Of a stretch of 64,000 nucleotides of DNA, positions 12,773 to 27,591 are shown piece after piece (position 1 is the stretch's first letter; each line of letters starts with the position of its first letter). This DNA comes from Hypomesus transpacificus (lineage: Eukaryota > Chordata > Actinopteri > Osmeriformes > Osmeridae): contig NC_061071.1 of assembly GCF_021917145.1 (NCBI RefSeq), positions 3,189,953-3,253,952 of the forward strand. Direction: 5' to 3'. Below the pieces are notes generated by a model, which was given only the letters and a program-made list of their open reading frames with translations, did not search any database and was not told where the DNA came from. The translations under genes and the position numbers were made by a program.

Positions 12773-14757
12773 CTAAGTATTTATCATCGACTCAAACTCA
12801 TCAATCCTTTGCTTGGTGTTCCCTTTCCGGATTTTTCTATAGGACACTGTCTTATATATTGACCCTTTTGGATGGTTCTTCTCATCACAAGGCACCATCT
12901 CGCCAGAAGACTCTGAGCTTTGTGAACTATGGGGCCTGTTATCCTGGATCCCACCACAGGCTCCCTCTTCCTCTGCCTCTAACAGGTCCTCAGGCTGTTT
13001 GCTGGTTGTGTCTTGAGTTGGTCCTTCATCTGTACTTTTTAGACCTGCTCCCATTCCAGATTGATGAGTAAGCTTTTCGGTCACTTGCTTAGTATCCTCC
13101 ATTGATGTCACTTCCTCCTTCAGTGATGTGGAAACTGTTGATGTTTAAGTAACAAGGAGAGACAGGAAATACTTTTCATACAATCATTTTGTAAGTAAAT
13201 ATTCTTTCTGCAGTAACCAATGAGAGGCCTTGATGAATTACAATCTCTTCTTTTGTCTCAGAGAAACACTTTAATGACTGTCGACTTAGGACAATAGCTG
13301 GCATGGCATAAGGAGAGGCAGCTTGGTGGAATGTTAATTCGATTTTAATGATTCAACACCCTAGCCAAATCCCCCAATTTGGGTTTAGAATTGATTCGAC
13401 AAGATAATTCTTCCTAGTTATATAGGTCCTCCAGTGCATAACATCATGACTAACATTCCACAGTAGGCCTTTTCCAACTGTGAATCTCATAGTTAACATC
13501 TGAAACAAAATAGTTTTGATCAACATCCACAATAAGACATAACATGACAGTGTGCACACATTGCTCTCTGTTTTGTTGGTTGCTTTTATGTTTTATTCAT
13601 CAACTCTGAAATTCACTTTAAAATCTAGCAAATCAATGCAGTGATGCGGTGCACAGGAGCCACCTACCTTGTTGTCGTTCACCGTCTGTCTCTGACTCTG
13701 TCTGGGTCTCCGCTTCACACTCAGGTTCAGCTGCAGGTGTAGGCTGTGCGTCTTGCACAGGTGGGATATCTATACTAGGAGGTGTCTCAGGATCAGCTGG
13801 TTGTCCTAGCTGCAGGAGCGTCTCGACTGACTCAATCCCCAAGAGTGGTGTTAGGGGATAGTCAGACACCTCTAACCCAGGTGGTTCAGCTGGTGTTTCT
13901 AGCTCCGGTGGTATCTCCAGGGAGCCTGCCTCTGATCGTGATGGTAGCTCAGCTTCGACAATGTGAGTCTCTGTTGGAAGAGAGGACTGTTCTCTCTCTG
14001 TCTCAGGATCAGACGTCCTCGCGTGTGTCTGGGGACCGGGCTCTTTTCCAGGCTCTTTGTGATAAGCCGCGCTGTCCTCTCCGGACAAAATTGTCTCACT
14101 CTGGTCATTGTTGCTCTTGTCATTGCCCAGTGATGTGACAAACAACTCCCTACACTGATATTTGGCTCCAGTTCCTGCTTTCGCTCTCTCGTCTTTTGCG
14201 GAAGGACTGGTGGCAGAATTCTTTAGTTTGGTTGCAGGTTCGCTGCTTTCCTTCTGGGTCACCTTGTCAATGGCTAATGGTGGTGACGATAATGATGATG
14301 AAGAGGGTGTCCAAGAAGAAAGGTGAAGGTCAGCAATTTGAGAACCACAGACTTCAGGTTCATGGGATTCCTCTTTGCTGTCATCCATCCCCTCTTCCTC
14401 ATCATCTTCTTCCTCCTCTTGCTTTTTCTCTTCCACAATGTCTGCATGTGCTCCAGGGTTCTGATCGACCGCTTCCTGGGATGTGTGCCCAGGTCTATCA
14501 TCTTCATCACCATCAGAGGGAGAAACTGTTACTTCATCACATCTGATGTCCGCAGAGTACTCAGAGATACATCTCCCTGGATGGTCTTCTCCATACTGTT
14601 CTGATGTTGATGCTTCTGGGTCCAGATGGTCTACAGTTACCAGCGGTGAAAGGGCATCCCCGATCAGAGCAACTACCTGAATCACCTGAGAAACAACTGA
14701 GTTTTCCTTTGAGTCCCAGTCCTCCAAAACATCCGAGGCACTCAACCAAAATTCCAT
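12773..14757 (-). CDS. ermn: Ermin (juxtanodin-like), actin-binding ERM-tail protein
   Basis: Two coding exons, 14757-13668 and 13134-12773, spliced in phase 1, giving 483 residues. The C-terminus reads [20 protein letters not shown] followed by FESM, which is the actin-binding tail that ermin shares with ezrin, radixin and moesin. The rest is acidic and low-complexity, with a long run of Glu/Asp near residues 110-125 and many Ser/Thr/Pro, and no membrane segment. In mammals ermin is an oligodendrocyte cytoskeletal protein and is shorter (about 284 aa), so the fish protein has a much longer disordered front part. Human ERMN lies near GPD2 on 2q24, and gpd2 is the neighbour here in the same relative orientation, which supports the call. 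The start codon is the first ATG of the long frame; further 5' non-coding exons are possible. Confidence 0.9.
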
Positions 14758-15914
14758 GATTCTGTAGAATATATGTTTTAATTCTCTTGGTCATTGCTAT
14801 GAAAATGATCTCATTGTGTGGTTGTCAAGTTGGTCAAGAGAGACCATCAAGTCATGGCAACAGGCTTGTAAGTGTTGTATTCACATGAAGTGGATTTTCT
14901 ACATCTTGAGTTAAATGTAATCGTATGACCAATGGTCTGGTGACAAACCCATGTGTTATCTAAGCACAACTAATACTCTTTTTGTGTACGGCCGCATGCT
15001 TATATGAAATAAGCTGTTAAACCTGAAGTATGTGTACAACGGTTTACAGATTAACGTTATCCACATTAGTGTACCTGACACTGCCAGGAAAAACTATAGT
15101 CTTACCTACAAGATATATGATGTGTATATCTGCAGCTATAAATGGGCTGTGGAAAACATACTGAATATGTAATCTGAAGTGGTCTGAATAAGTAAGCTTA
15201 ATGTTTAGCTTTGTATGTTTTTTCAATAATATTTTTACCTGTGTCCCATTGTTAGATAGAAAAAGCAAAAATAAGCCCATACTATTTGGGATATTTCTTT
15301 ACTTTGAAAGAAAAATCTATCACTACCGGAAGTATTACTCTTTATACCCGGAAACTTTCGTTTTGCGACCGGAAATGTTGAATTGAACTGGAGTGCCCGA
15401 ACCATAACATAACAGCACAAGTTGCACGTTGAATTCCAGTCTACATTTGCCAAACAAATGTTCGGAAAGCGCAAATCTAAAATGTCTCTGTTGTAGCTCC
15501 CTCCCAGCGTGTTGCTTGGTGCTCGAGACTAGAGAACGGTGTACGCATCGTACTTGTTGGATTCAGCCAATTCTTGAAAGAATATATTCATGCTGAATTC
15601 AGCGAGCTAGCTAAAAAAGGTACTTCAAGTTTAGCTGCTTGTTACCAACAATGTGAAACTTTTCTAGGATAATTTTAAATGCAGTTTAAATAGTATACAT
15701 TGTCCTATCTTTGTAGGCTACTCCTGTCTTTGCAAGTTATGTAGGTTAGTTGTCAAGTGTCAAATCTTTGAGTCGGCTTGCTAGCCAGCTACCTTCTGAA
15801 GCAAATCGTAATCTTAAATCAGGCATAGATGTTCTAAATTCTTGTGATTTGGAGTTCTATTTAGCCTCTTCTTTCTGTCTCTATGTTATAATCTCAGGTG
15901 ATCACCGGCACACT
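14758..15914. promoter_or_regulatory. Head-to-head promoter region of ermn and pcid2
   Basis: The ermn start and the pcid2 start are divergent and about 1.16 kb apart. The interval holds three ETS-type sites (ACCGGAAGT at 15325, CCCGGAAAC at 15347, ACCGGAAAT at 15368) about 21-22 bp apart, typical of GABP/ELK-driven housekeeping promoters. The pcid2 5' leader probably begins downstream of them (around 15480-15600) and is spliced to the coding exon at 15915; the exact leader exon is not resolved. The shared-promoter role is inference. Confidence 0.55.
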
Positions 15915-19267
<3,353 letters not shown>

Positions 19268-19625
19268 TGCTCCAGGGTTCTACTACTCAATAATGTGTTA
19301 TGGTATTTTCTACTGTGAATGTTGAATAAAGTGTGATGTTGTTTGTATTTGGCGTATTGTGTGTTGTGAGAGGCAAAAGTGGACAAATGGATGTGACAGT
19401 AAAGCATTCACAGTACAATTTTATTTTGGTCATTTCACACTGCCAGAAGCTTAGAGATTGTCAGTTCAACTGAAGTGTAGCATATATTAAATACATTATT
19501 TTGGTTTTAATGTATCACCCTGCTGCACAAAAAAGGTTAAATGTTCCTAGTTCTGGTATTATGTAGAGTCTATTGAAAGTAGTCAGTGTTGGTAGCTCTG
19601 CTCATCAATGAGGGTTACTTCTCCT

Positions 19626-22231
19626 TCAAGGTTGGGGATAAACACTGACTTGTGTTGTCATCTCTGCTTCGGAAAGCTTTAGATGTTGTTCAATCCATGG
19701 CAGGTAACGAGACAACTTGGTGAACACTACACCTTGTTCACAGTCATGTGACATGGGTGAGAGAAGCATGCCAGTCAGGAAAACGGTAGCCCCCTCTAGA
19801 GTTGCAACTGGGGCTCCAGGCAGGAGCTTACAGGCTTTAGGTGTAGCATCTTTCACTTCCTGTCCTGTTCTATTCAATCTGTCTTGGCCATCGTGGCTCT
19901 TAAGGCTTCTGAAACCATGGTGGCCATTTTGGTTCTCCAGACTTTTCATGCAGAACATCTTGTTGCTCAGTGAGTGGGAGAGGTTCAGCTTGGAGCTACA
20001 GTCGTCAAGGCTGAGGTAGGTGAGGCGTGGGGGAGCGAGAGGATCCTTGTCTGGCACCCCAGTTACCCCCACTTTCCCATCACTCATTAGGATATTTTCA
20101 CTGAAGTCCTTGGTGGGTAGGCACACTTTGGAGTGAGTAGGGCCAAAGGGAATGGGTAAGCTAAGTCTCAGAAGGCCAAGGTCATCCCCAGGAAGTCCGT
20201 CCTTGTAGCGGCTGTGAATATAGATCTTTTGGATGCTGACCCTTATACCAGTGGCATTGTCACCTAGGAGAAGGATCAATAAGATCCATCAATAAGATCC
20301 ATTTGAGCGAGCTGTATTGTGTTCAAACTTTTTCAGTTCCAGTAAGGGCAGGTGCTCACCTGCCACAACGTAGAGTTTCTTGCCCATTTTGAGGCACTGT
20401 GCTGAGGTAAGGACTGAGTGAGGTTCAAGGATCACCCCACCACACTGCTCTTCACCTGTCCGGGTCCGCAGTGAGACCTGTCGATCAACAAATCACAAAC
20501 GAACTGCAATAAAAGGATTACAAGGTTGAACTAAGTCAACTTTTTATCTTTATTTATATGTATACCACTTGACTACGTCTGGTGACTTGGTAAACCTATC
20601 TGCTTCATTACCATTCTACCTAAAAGATAGCCCCAATGACTTACTTGCCATGGACAGTGGCCATCTGGACAGGTGCGATTGCTTGCTTCTGGTTGCTTGT
20701 TCCACTCAGCCTTTTTCAAGGAGACGGTTCCACAGGGGTGTGTGTCTACGGAAACAGCTGTGAGTCTGTGATTGGGTGCACTGTGTGAATGTATTCTACG
20801 CACCGGACTACGTATATGTGTGTGGTATGTTTCAATCGATCCAGTTCTGCGACCGAAAGACAAAGACTAGAGAGACGGGTGAATTCAAGTTGTGTGTTTT
20901 ACCCTCAGGTACGCAGCTTCTTTTATCGCTGTGAAGCCTGTAACCCGTCACACAGGAGCAGTGGTACGTTCCCCATTTAACTGTACAGAAGTGCTGACAG
21001 GCAGAGGCCCCTTGGGTGGGACACTGAGACATGTCTGCAGCATGTGTCACACATGCACACAAAGAAACGGTTGAAGGATCAAATACTGTATACACTCACA
21101 TAAACAGATAACACTTTAGCTGGTGTGCATAAAAGGCACCAAACCAATAAATGATATTGTGATACCATCATATACCATGGCAGGGTAAACACTGTACTTA
21201 GAAAATGATCCTCTCTCCATTCATCACCATCCTCCCCACTACCTTAACAGTTGTTCAGCATGAAGGCACAAAGCATGTAATTACCAGTCTCACAGTTGAG
21301 TCCAAGGAACAGGTCAGTACAGTTACAGGTGTAACCTCCAATTTTATCGATGCAACGGCCGTCATTCAGACAGGGGTTGGGTTTGCACTGGTCCCCGTCT
21401 GAAGAGGGCAGGAGGATGGCAGGTGGTAGGAAACAGGAAAAGAGAGAAAGGGTGGTCTAGAAGAGTAGATAGATGGACCACAACTCAGCAGTTTGTGTTT
21501 TTTGACTCACCGACGTAAACATTCCAGAAAGCCTCCTGGTGTAGGGGAAAGAGAGACAAGAGACAGGTACAACTAGAAAACCACAGTATGACTTGAACAC
21601 CTACTGAAACAGTACTTATGAGAGTAGGTACATTCTCTCATATATCATTGAACACAATTGTTTTATTTGATTTTACAGTTTTGGGTGTGTCCTCAAAGAA
21701 TTCGCGGGCCTCCTCATAGTTACAGCGTTCCTCCAGACACTCCCTCTCAAGGTTTCCCTGCAGCATCTCCTCTATGAAAAAGTTGTTGGCACGCTTGGGC
21801 CGTAGGAAGACTGTGTTGGCGTGAGATGGCGTTCTGAACACTGAGAGATATCAGCACAAGGGGATACAGCAGAAGGGGAATGAGATCAAACACCCTCTTT
21901 AAACCATAATCTCCCCAGTTTGAGACAAATTAAAGTCCTTAATATTATTTCTGGAATCATATTAGTGGGGAAAGAACAATTTTATGAACAAATTGTTCCA
22001 TGCTAAGGACTCTATGTAAACAGTCACTGAGTGATTCCAGTCATTTATTTTATGTCTTAAACAAAACAGTTACAAAACAGTTGCTCTTCACTGTGACTAT
22101 AACTTTCGGTAGGCTACCTAGCACATAGCCTTCTACAGCTTACCTCCATTTTTGCTTTGGACCAGTAGGAAGCTGCCCAGAAGAGAGAAGCAGAGAAAGT
22201 ACCATTGCCACAACCCCATGACGCTCCGCAT
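19626..22231 (-). CDS. proz: Protein Z, vitamin-K-dependent pseudoprotease
   Basis: Eight exons in transcription order: 22231-22144, 21840-21677, 21537-21513, 21398-21285, 21034-20903, 20757-20645, 20477-20360 and 20263-19626, giving 463 residues. The order of parts is signal peptide, propeptide ending PKR, Gla domain (Glu-rich, [20 protein letters not shown]), aromatic stack EAFWNVYVG, two EGF domains and a trypsin-like domain. The catalytic His is Gln (LTSAQCL), Asp is kept (DDLGLLRL), and the GDSGGP segment is replaced by LLPGAP, so Ser is lost. There is no Arg-Ile-Val-Gly-Gly activation site; the linker reads [15 protein letters not shown]. Loss of His and Ser together with the place beside pcid2 identify PROZ, the cofactor of the ZPI serpin that inhibits factor Xa in human plasma. 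The protease-like part carries extra inserted residues before LLPGAP, making it longer than human (about 400 aa). Confidence 0.93.
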
Positions 22232-22278
22232 TACTGCTCCAGCAAACCTCCAATAGTGCTAAGGTCCTCCTGTAGCCT

Positions 22279-22320
22279 CCCTCTCTTTCCTTCACTCTCT
22301 CTGACTCTCTCTCTCTCTCT

Positions 22321-22398
<78 letters not shown>

Positions 22399-22464
22399 CC
22401 TCCCTCCCTCCCTCCCTCCCTCCCTCCCTCTCCCTCTCTCTCTCTCCCTCTCTCCCTCTCTCTC
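22279..22464. repeat. CT and CCCT microsatellite upstream of proz
   Basis: About 185 bp made mostly of CT dinucleotides, then TCCC units, then CT again. It begins only about 50 bp upstream of the proz start codon, so on the proz strand it is a long GA tract inside the 5' leader or promoter. Arg/Glu and Ser/Leu open frames over it are artefacts. Confidence 0.95.
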
Positions 22465-23141
22465 ATCTACAGTGTATTGCTTCATTCTCTACACTTCAAC
22501 ACCATACTGTAGGAACCCAGTTATGGTGAATAAACTGTGTCAATGTTTTTCAGTCATATTTGGACGTACTGGTGAAGCAGTGATGGTTTGTAAAATACCA
22601 GAACATTTCCCAAGTTCGAAGGTTTGCTTGCATACACGTCAATGTCTGCTCTCAGCAGGGATGTTGGTGGTCTGTTTGTGCACTCTGTATGTCTGTGTTT
22701 GCATGTGTACAGAGTAGAGTCCACTTAGGGACATTGTGTTTGTGAAGCTTTGGCACTCTTGTTAGGGGCATTCATTCAGTACCTTTTATTTGATCTTTAC
22801 AATACAAGATGACTGATAACTGTCAGCAGCAACCACATACAAAGATATATTTTGTGGTTCATGCATTTATTTTGAATACTGCAGGATAGAGTGTGTAATA
22901 ATCACTTATTCTGACTAAATGTGGCATCATTTCAATATCAAGCTTGTGGAAAGTATTGCACAGCCATTTTGGTACATTAGTAAATGGAACTGTAAAGAAA
23001 GTAAGCTGACACAGTATATAATATTAGGTTTTACAACACACCAACTAGTACCCCAACACAGAAACACAGTGTGTTTTGAATACTACCAAAAGCCTGTTTA
23101 TTAACCATTCTCTTTTTGCTTCTACACATGTGATGTCAAAC

Positions 23142-26100
23142 TTATACCCAAAGAGTGGCAGGATCTGCTCTTCTCTTAATCCTCTTTTCTTCGTTCTTGT
23201 CTTTGGGGAGGAACCTGGCCATGACGTCACGGATCCAGCCGATGTACTTGGACACCTGTGTGTAAACGCCGTATTTGCCATCGCGGGCACAGCCTTCGCC
23301 CCAGCTCACCACCCCCGTTATGAACCAAGTGTCCTTGTAGGGAGTGACGTGAGGTCCGCCACTGTCGCCCTGGCACGCATCCTTGGCCACGTTGTCGTAG
23401 CCAGCGCAGAACATGCGCTTGGAGATTTTTTGTGTGCTGGACTCCATGCAAGTGGCTCGTGGCACGTACGGGACATTGAGCCGGAGCAAGACAGTGGACG
23501 GCTGCTTGTTCTCCCCCACGCGACCAAAACCACTGACACGGCCATCGGGTTGGCGCATCAGGACGTTTTCTGCAAAGTCAAACTCTGGCAGGCAGGCAGG
23601 CAGGATGTAGTTGGTGAAAGTGATTGGCTTCTGTAGTTTGATGAGGGAGATGTCATTGTGGAAGGTTTCGGATATGTAGTTCCTGTGGACAAGCACCTGA
23701 TCCACAAAGTGTTTGGCTTCGTGACCCTCATGCACCTTTGTGTCAAACTCACCTGCGGGAAAAGTCAGTCGGATTAGCTTTAAACTAAGATTCAACCAGA
23801 CTCAAGACCGTTCAGTTCAACAGGACTATGAAAAAGGCCGTGGTTAAGATAACCTACCCAGAATAACGTAAAAGCTACGTGTCTGGTTCATGCAGTGAGC
23901 TGCGGACAAGATAAAGTACTCATTCAGGATGGTTCCTCCGCAGAATCCAATGTCATCTTGGTTTATCAGCAAAGCCTAGTTAGAGCAACACAGACATGAA
24001 ATGTCAACTTTACAGTGAGCGACTACTTCTCACAAAGGATCTAGAAAATGACAAAACTATAACGTAACTTCCATGAGTACAAACTACATATTGGTCTATA
24101 TTAGGATACATTTGTCAGTATTGGTGGCCTCATTGGAAACCATCACCTTATATTGCACACCATTGAATGCACACAAGACCCTCTACCTGCCAGGGACACT
24201 GTCCCGGTGGACATTCCTCTCCGTTGACAATCCGTGTGTCTACACGGACCTCCGGAATGACAATCTCCTCCTGTACTGGTTCCAAGACGTCTGCGTAAAG
24301 TTCATCCAGTAATTTCTGGTTGACATCGATCTGATGATCTGTGTCTTTAACTTGGTTTGTGTGTGAGGTGGTGTTGGTGATGGTAAAGGGGGTGTTGGCT
24401 GTGGTGGTGTTGGTTGTGGTGTTGCCTTGTGGCTGGTAGATGAAGATGCTCCGAGTTTTAGAGGATTTTATCACACCACATTTGAAAGGGTCTTAAGGAC
24501 AAAATGACAACAACATTGTTAGGTTTCAGTACAGTCACTGTACAAAAATGTCTGGTGGATAACCACAACTGTCAGTGTCTTCAATCATTCTTTATCTTTC
24601 TCTCTCCCACTCCTTCTTTCTCTCTATCTTTCTCCATCCTTGTCTCTACTTTCTCACCGTTGGAGCTACAGGACTTGTCGTCAGAGTCTAGGACGTAACC
24701 ATCTGCACAGGAGCACTCCACATTTCCTCTCTTCACCTTGCAGTAGTGTTGGCAGCCCCCATTCTGATTCTCACATAGCTCAGGGATCACTACAAGAAAG
24801 AGTGCGGACACCATCTCATACTGGAAAACTTTTAAACACTTTGTGCTCGATCATCTTGCCTGCTGTAGCTAGATGAATGTAAATCCACAGTAATATTCTG
24901 AAAATGTTTGTTGTTGTTCACTAGGTCATTGAAGTTTGGTGAATATTGAAACGATCCCAGGGCCAAGATGGATGGATAGTCGGATACATACCAATCTCAC
25001 AGTTGAAGCCCTTAAATTCTGACTTGCAGTAACATGTGTACTTCCCGATCCCGTCCATACACACGCCGCCATTGGCACAAGGGATGGATACACAGGCGTC
25101 CCCATCTGTGAATGACCAAAGCCCCACTGACTACCAAGACATGTTTAAGGTGACATCAAGTGAGTTGTTTACCTCGCTCTTCAATTTCCAAGAGCTAGAT
25201 CTACAGTTCAGTTCAGCGTGACCGGCTAAGGTCTTGGTCGAAGTTACAGGAGTTGAGAAAAACGTATCTAAATGGATCTAACCCATGTTTGAGGACATCA
25301 ATCTGCAATTTTTTCAGCCTGGGTTTGTATAAGACAAGTCAATTTAATACAGCCCAGTGAGGTGGTAAGTGACATTAGAAGTGACACCCAGGAGCACAGA
25401 ACAGTGACAGCTGTGACATTGTAACTTACCAACATATTTGTTCCAGAACTCTATCTAGGAGAGGAAAAAGATGAACAAACATTCACAAAGGGAATACTGT
25501 GTTGACATCATCAGTGATATTAAGTTACAGTGAAATTAAATTGACAATGAAAAATGTCAACCTGTCAAACACAAAGAAAGAGAGAAAAAGATCTAAAGAC
25601 CAAGCGTGAGAAATAGAGAGAAATGAAAGTGCTTATTATACAATATATATAGATCTATATGTGTCGGGGATGATTGTAAGAGAAAAGGTGAATGAAGATT
25701 GTTTGTGTGTGCAAATGGGTTGGTATCTCCACATACAGTTTTTGTATCATCTTCAAATATTTCCCTGGCTTCCTCGTAGTCACAGCGCTCCTCTATACAC
25801 TCCCGCTCCATGTTCCCCTTCCGTACTTCCTCCCAGCCACTGTTGGCCCTTTTGTGACGTATCAGCACCTGGCTGGCATCATCACTGGAGAGAAAGACTG
25901 GGAGGAGGGGGGGGTCACCTTCATCACATCATCATCCTCATCATAAAGATACTTTACTACTGGAATTATCCAAACCACCATCAGCATTAACAAAGATCAT
26001 CATCATGAAGAACCACAAACTAACATCCCACCGAGTCCCCAGTTATGTATTTACCTCAATATAATGTAACACTATTCGGTAAACAAATTTACACCTTACT

Positions 26101-26322
26101 CCCATCTTCATTAGTGATATTAACCACAAGAACTGAGGCAGGAAGAAGACAGATATGACAGATATAATGTGTCTAAAACCAGATGTGTTACACTTGAACT
26201 ATAACTCTGAACGAATGTTTCGTCAACAGACAGTTTGAGACGGTAGGGTGATTGAACGTACCCTCGGAGGTCACTCGATGGAGAAGGAGCAGAAAGAAAC
26301 AGGTCTGGGACAGCCGCAACAT
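23142..26322 (-). CDS. f10: Coagulation factor X
   Basis: Eight exons: 26322-26262, 25897-25737, 25454-25430, 25105-24992, 24789-24658, 24491-24187, 23975-23858 and 23752-23142, giving 508 residues (human 488). Signal peptide about 1-20, propeptide to RHKR at 34-37, Gla domain from 38, EGF domains about 83-164, a long activation peptide, and protease from Ile252 ([16 protein letters not shown]). The triad is intact: His293 (SAAHC), Asp339 (NDISLIKL) and Ser436 ([11 protein letters not shown]), with Asp430 for Arg specificity. [19 protein letters not shown] is the factor X signature. Factor Xa with factor Va converts prothrombin to thrombin in plasma. The activation peptide is Thr/Asn-rich with three NTT sequons. 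A GGGACAAAGTTGA motif at 26627-26639 resembles an HNF4 site, fitting liver expression, but is untested. Confidence 0.97.
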
Positions 26323-27268
26323 GGCCGATTCTCTTGATGAGGCGCCTCTCTGGACCTACACCGTACAGTGCTGCAGAGAGAACGAGGAGCAATGGGCCCC
26401 GAGAGGGAGGGTGGGAAGGGGGAGGGAGGGAGAAATAGAGAACAAACAAGTCCGGGAAAGAAAGCTCCTGTCTGTGCGAGGAGGATATGAGGGATCGGGA
26501 GGATCAAGAAGGATAAGAAAATGGAGGGAGTAGCAGTAGTGAGAGTGTGGAGGAGGAAGAGAGGCCTTGAACAGATAGTGGGTGGAAGGAGGGTGAGACG
26601 GGGAGCAGAATGGTTTAGTGAAGGAAGGGACAAAGTTGAACAGGGAGAAGTGCTTTGAGTAAAAGCAAGCAAGGTGGAGAGAGAGAGAGCGACTTTGTAG
26701 TTCTGACTCACGATATGACTCAAGATATCTTCAAAATCTTCTGCTTTTAAATGGCCAAACAAAAAAAGATAGAGCCTTGTTCTCTCCACTAAACAGTCAT
26801 GTCCCCATCAGTATAATGAGCCAATTGGAAACTTGTCTTTTTAGCCAATAAAAAGAGATTTCGCAAGGTGCAGAAAGTCACAGGGGCCATGTGAGTGCTC
26901 AGAAGACCGAATCATTGAGCCAATATTTGCCTGGTGGGATCTGTGGCTTATCAGCACAGTTGTCAACAACACAGCTGTGTTTTCGTGAAAGAAAATTCAG
27001 GAAGAAAGTTTTCCTGTTCAGTTTGAAAGAGCTTCAGGAAACTTATGAGGATTTAGGTGTACATTTATACATGAGTATTTACAGAAGTAAAAACATCCAA
27101 CATCCAATCTGATGAGAAAATATGCACTGTGCTTGTCAGTGACTGATTTATTTATGAAATTCTGAAGAACCTTTACATTGAACAGAAATGTATGTAGGAC
27201 AAATAGAAAATTGCCAGTGTTTAAGAAAAAAAAGATTATGCATGTATTTTAAACCAATGGAATCGCAA

Positions 27269-27541
27269 CATGGGCGTATCTAGTATATAGGGGCTGGAGC
27301 CCCCCCAAAAGTTTCACTAGCCCCCCCAAAAAAAACGTTTTACATTTGTTTTTTCATCTTTTAAATCTAAATTTGTTGATTTCTCTTCCTAAAAGAGACT
27401 ATTTTAAAAGGATATTTTCAAAAATTTATTCTGGGGGAACATGCCCCCAGACCCGCCTCGTTTTGCTGGGACACAGGAAAAATTATAGGTTTTATCTAGG
27501 GGCTTAGCCCCCCCAAAAGTGGGAACCTAGATTCACGCTTG
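27269..27541. mobile_element. Degenerate hAT-like MITE
   Basis: A 273-bp non-coding element. Its ends are imperfect inverted repeats (CATGGGCGTATCTAG against CAAGCGTGAATCTAG on the other strand). The flanks AATCGCAA (27261-27268) and AATTGCAA (27542-27549) form an 8-bp target duplication with one mismatch. Inside are paired C-rich and G-rich stretches (GCCCCCCCAAAA-type), recalling the element at 3464. It ends about 50 bp from the f7i stop codon. Confidence 0.7.
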
Positions 27542-27591
27542 AATTGCAATAGGGTTAGGGTAATACAAATCAACATACTACAGGACAAAAG

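Noticed and set aside
13649-14604. Several plus-strand open frames across 13.6-14.6 kb
   Set aside because: They are antisense shadows of the acidic ermn exon; the minus frame has the ERM-type tail and consistent splicing.
22140-22485. Arg/Glu-rich and Ser/Leu-rich open frames
   Set aside because: These are translations of the CT microsatellite upstream of proz.
25861-25890. Acceptor CTCCAG nearest to the f10 Gla exon
   Set aside because: It puts the Gla exon out of phase with the signal exon. The acceptor six codons further upstream (CTCCCAG at 25898-25904) gives [10 protein letters not shown] in phase.
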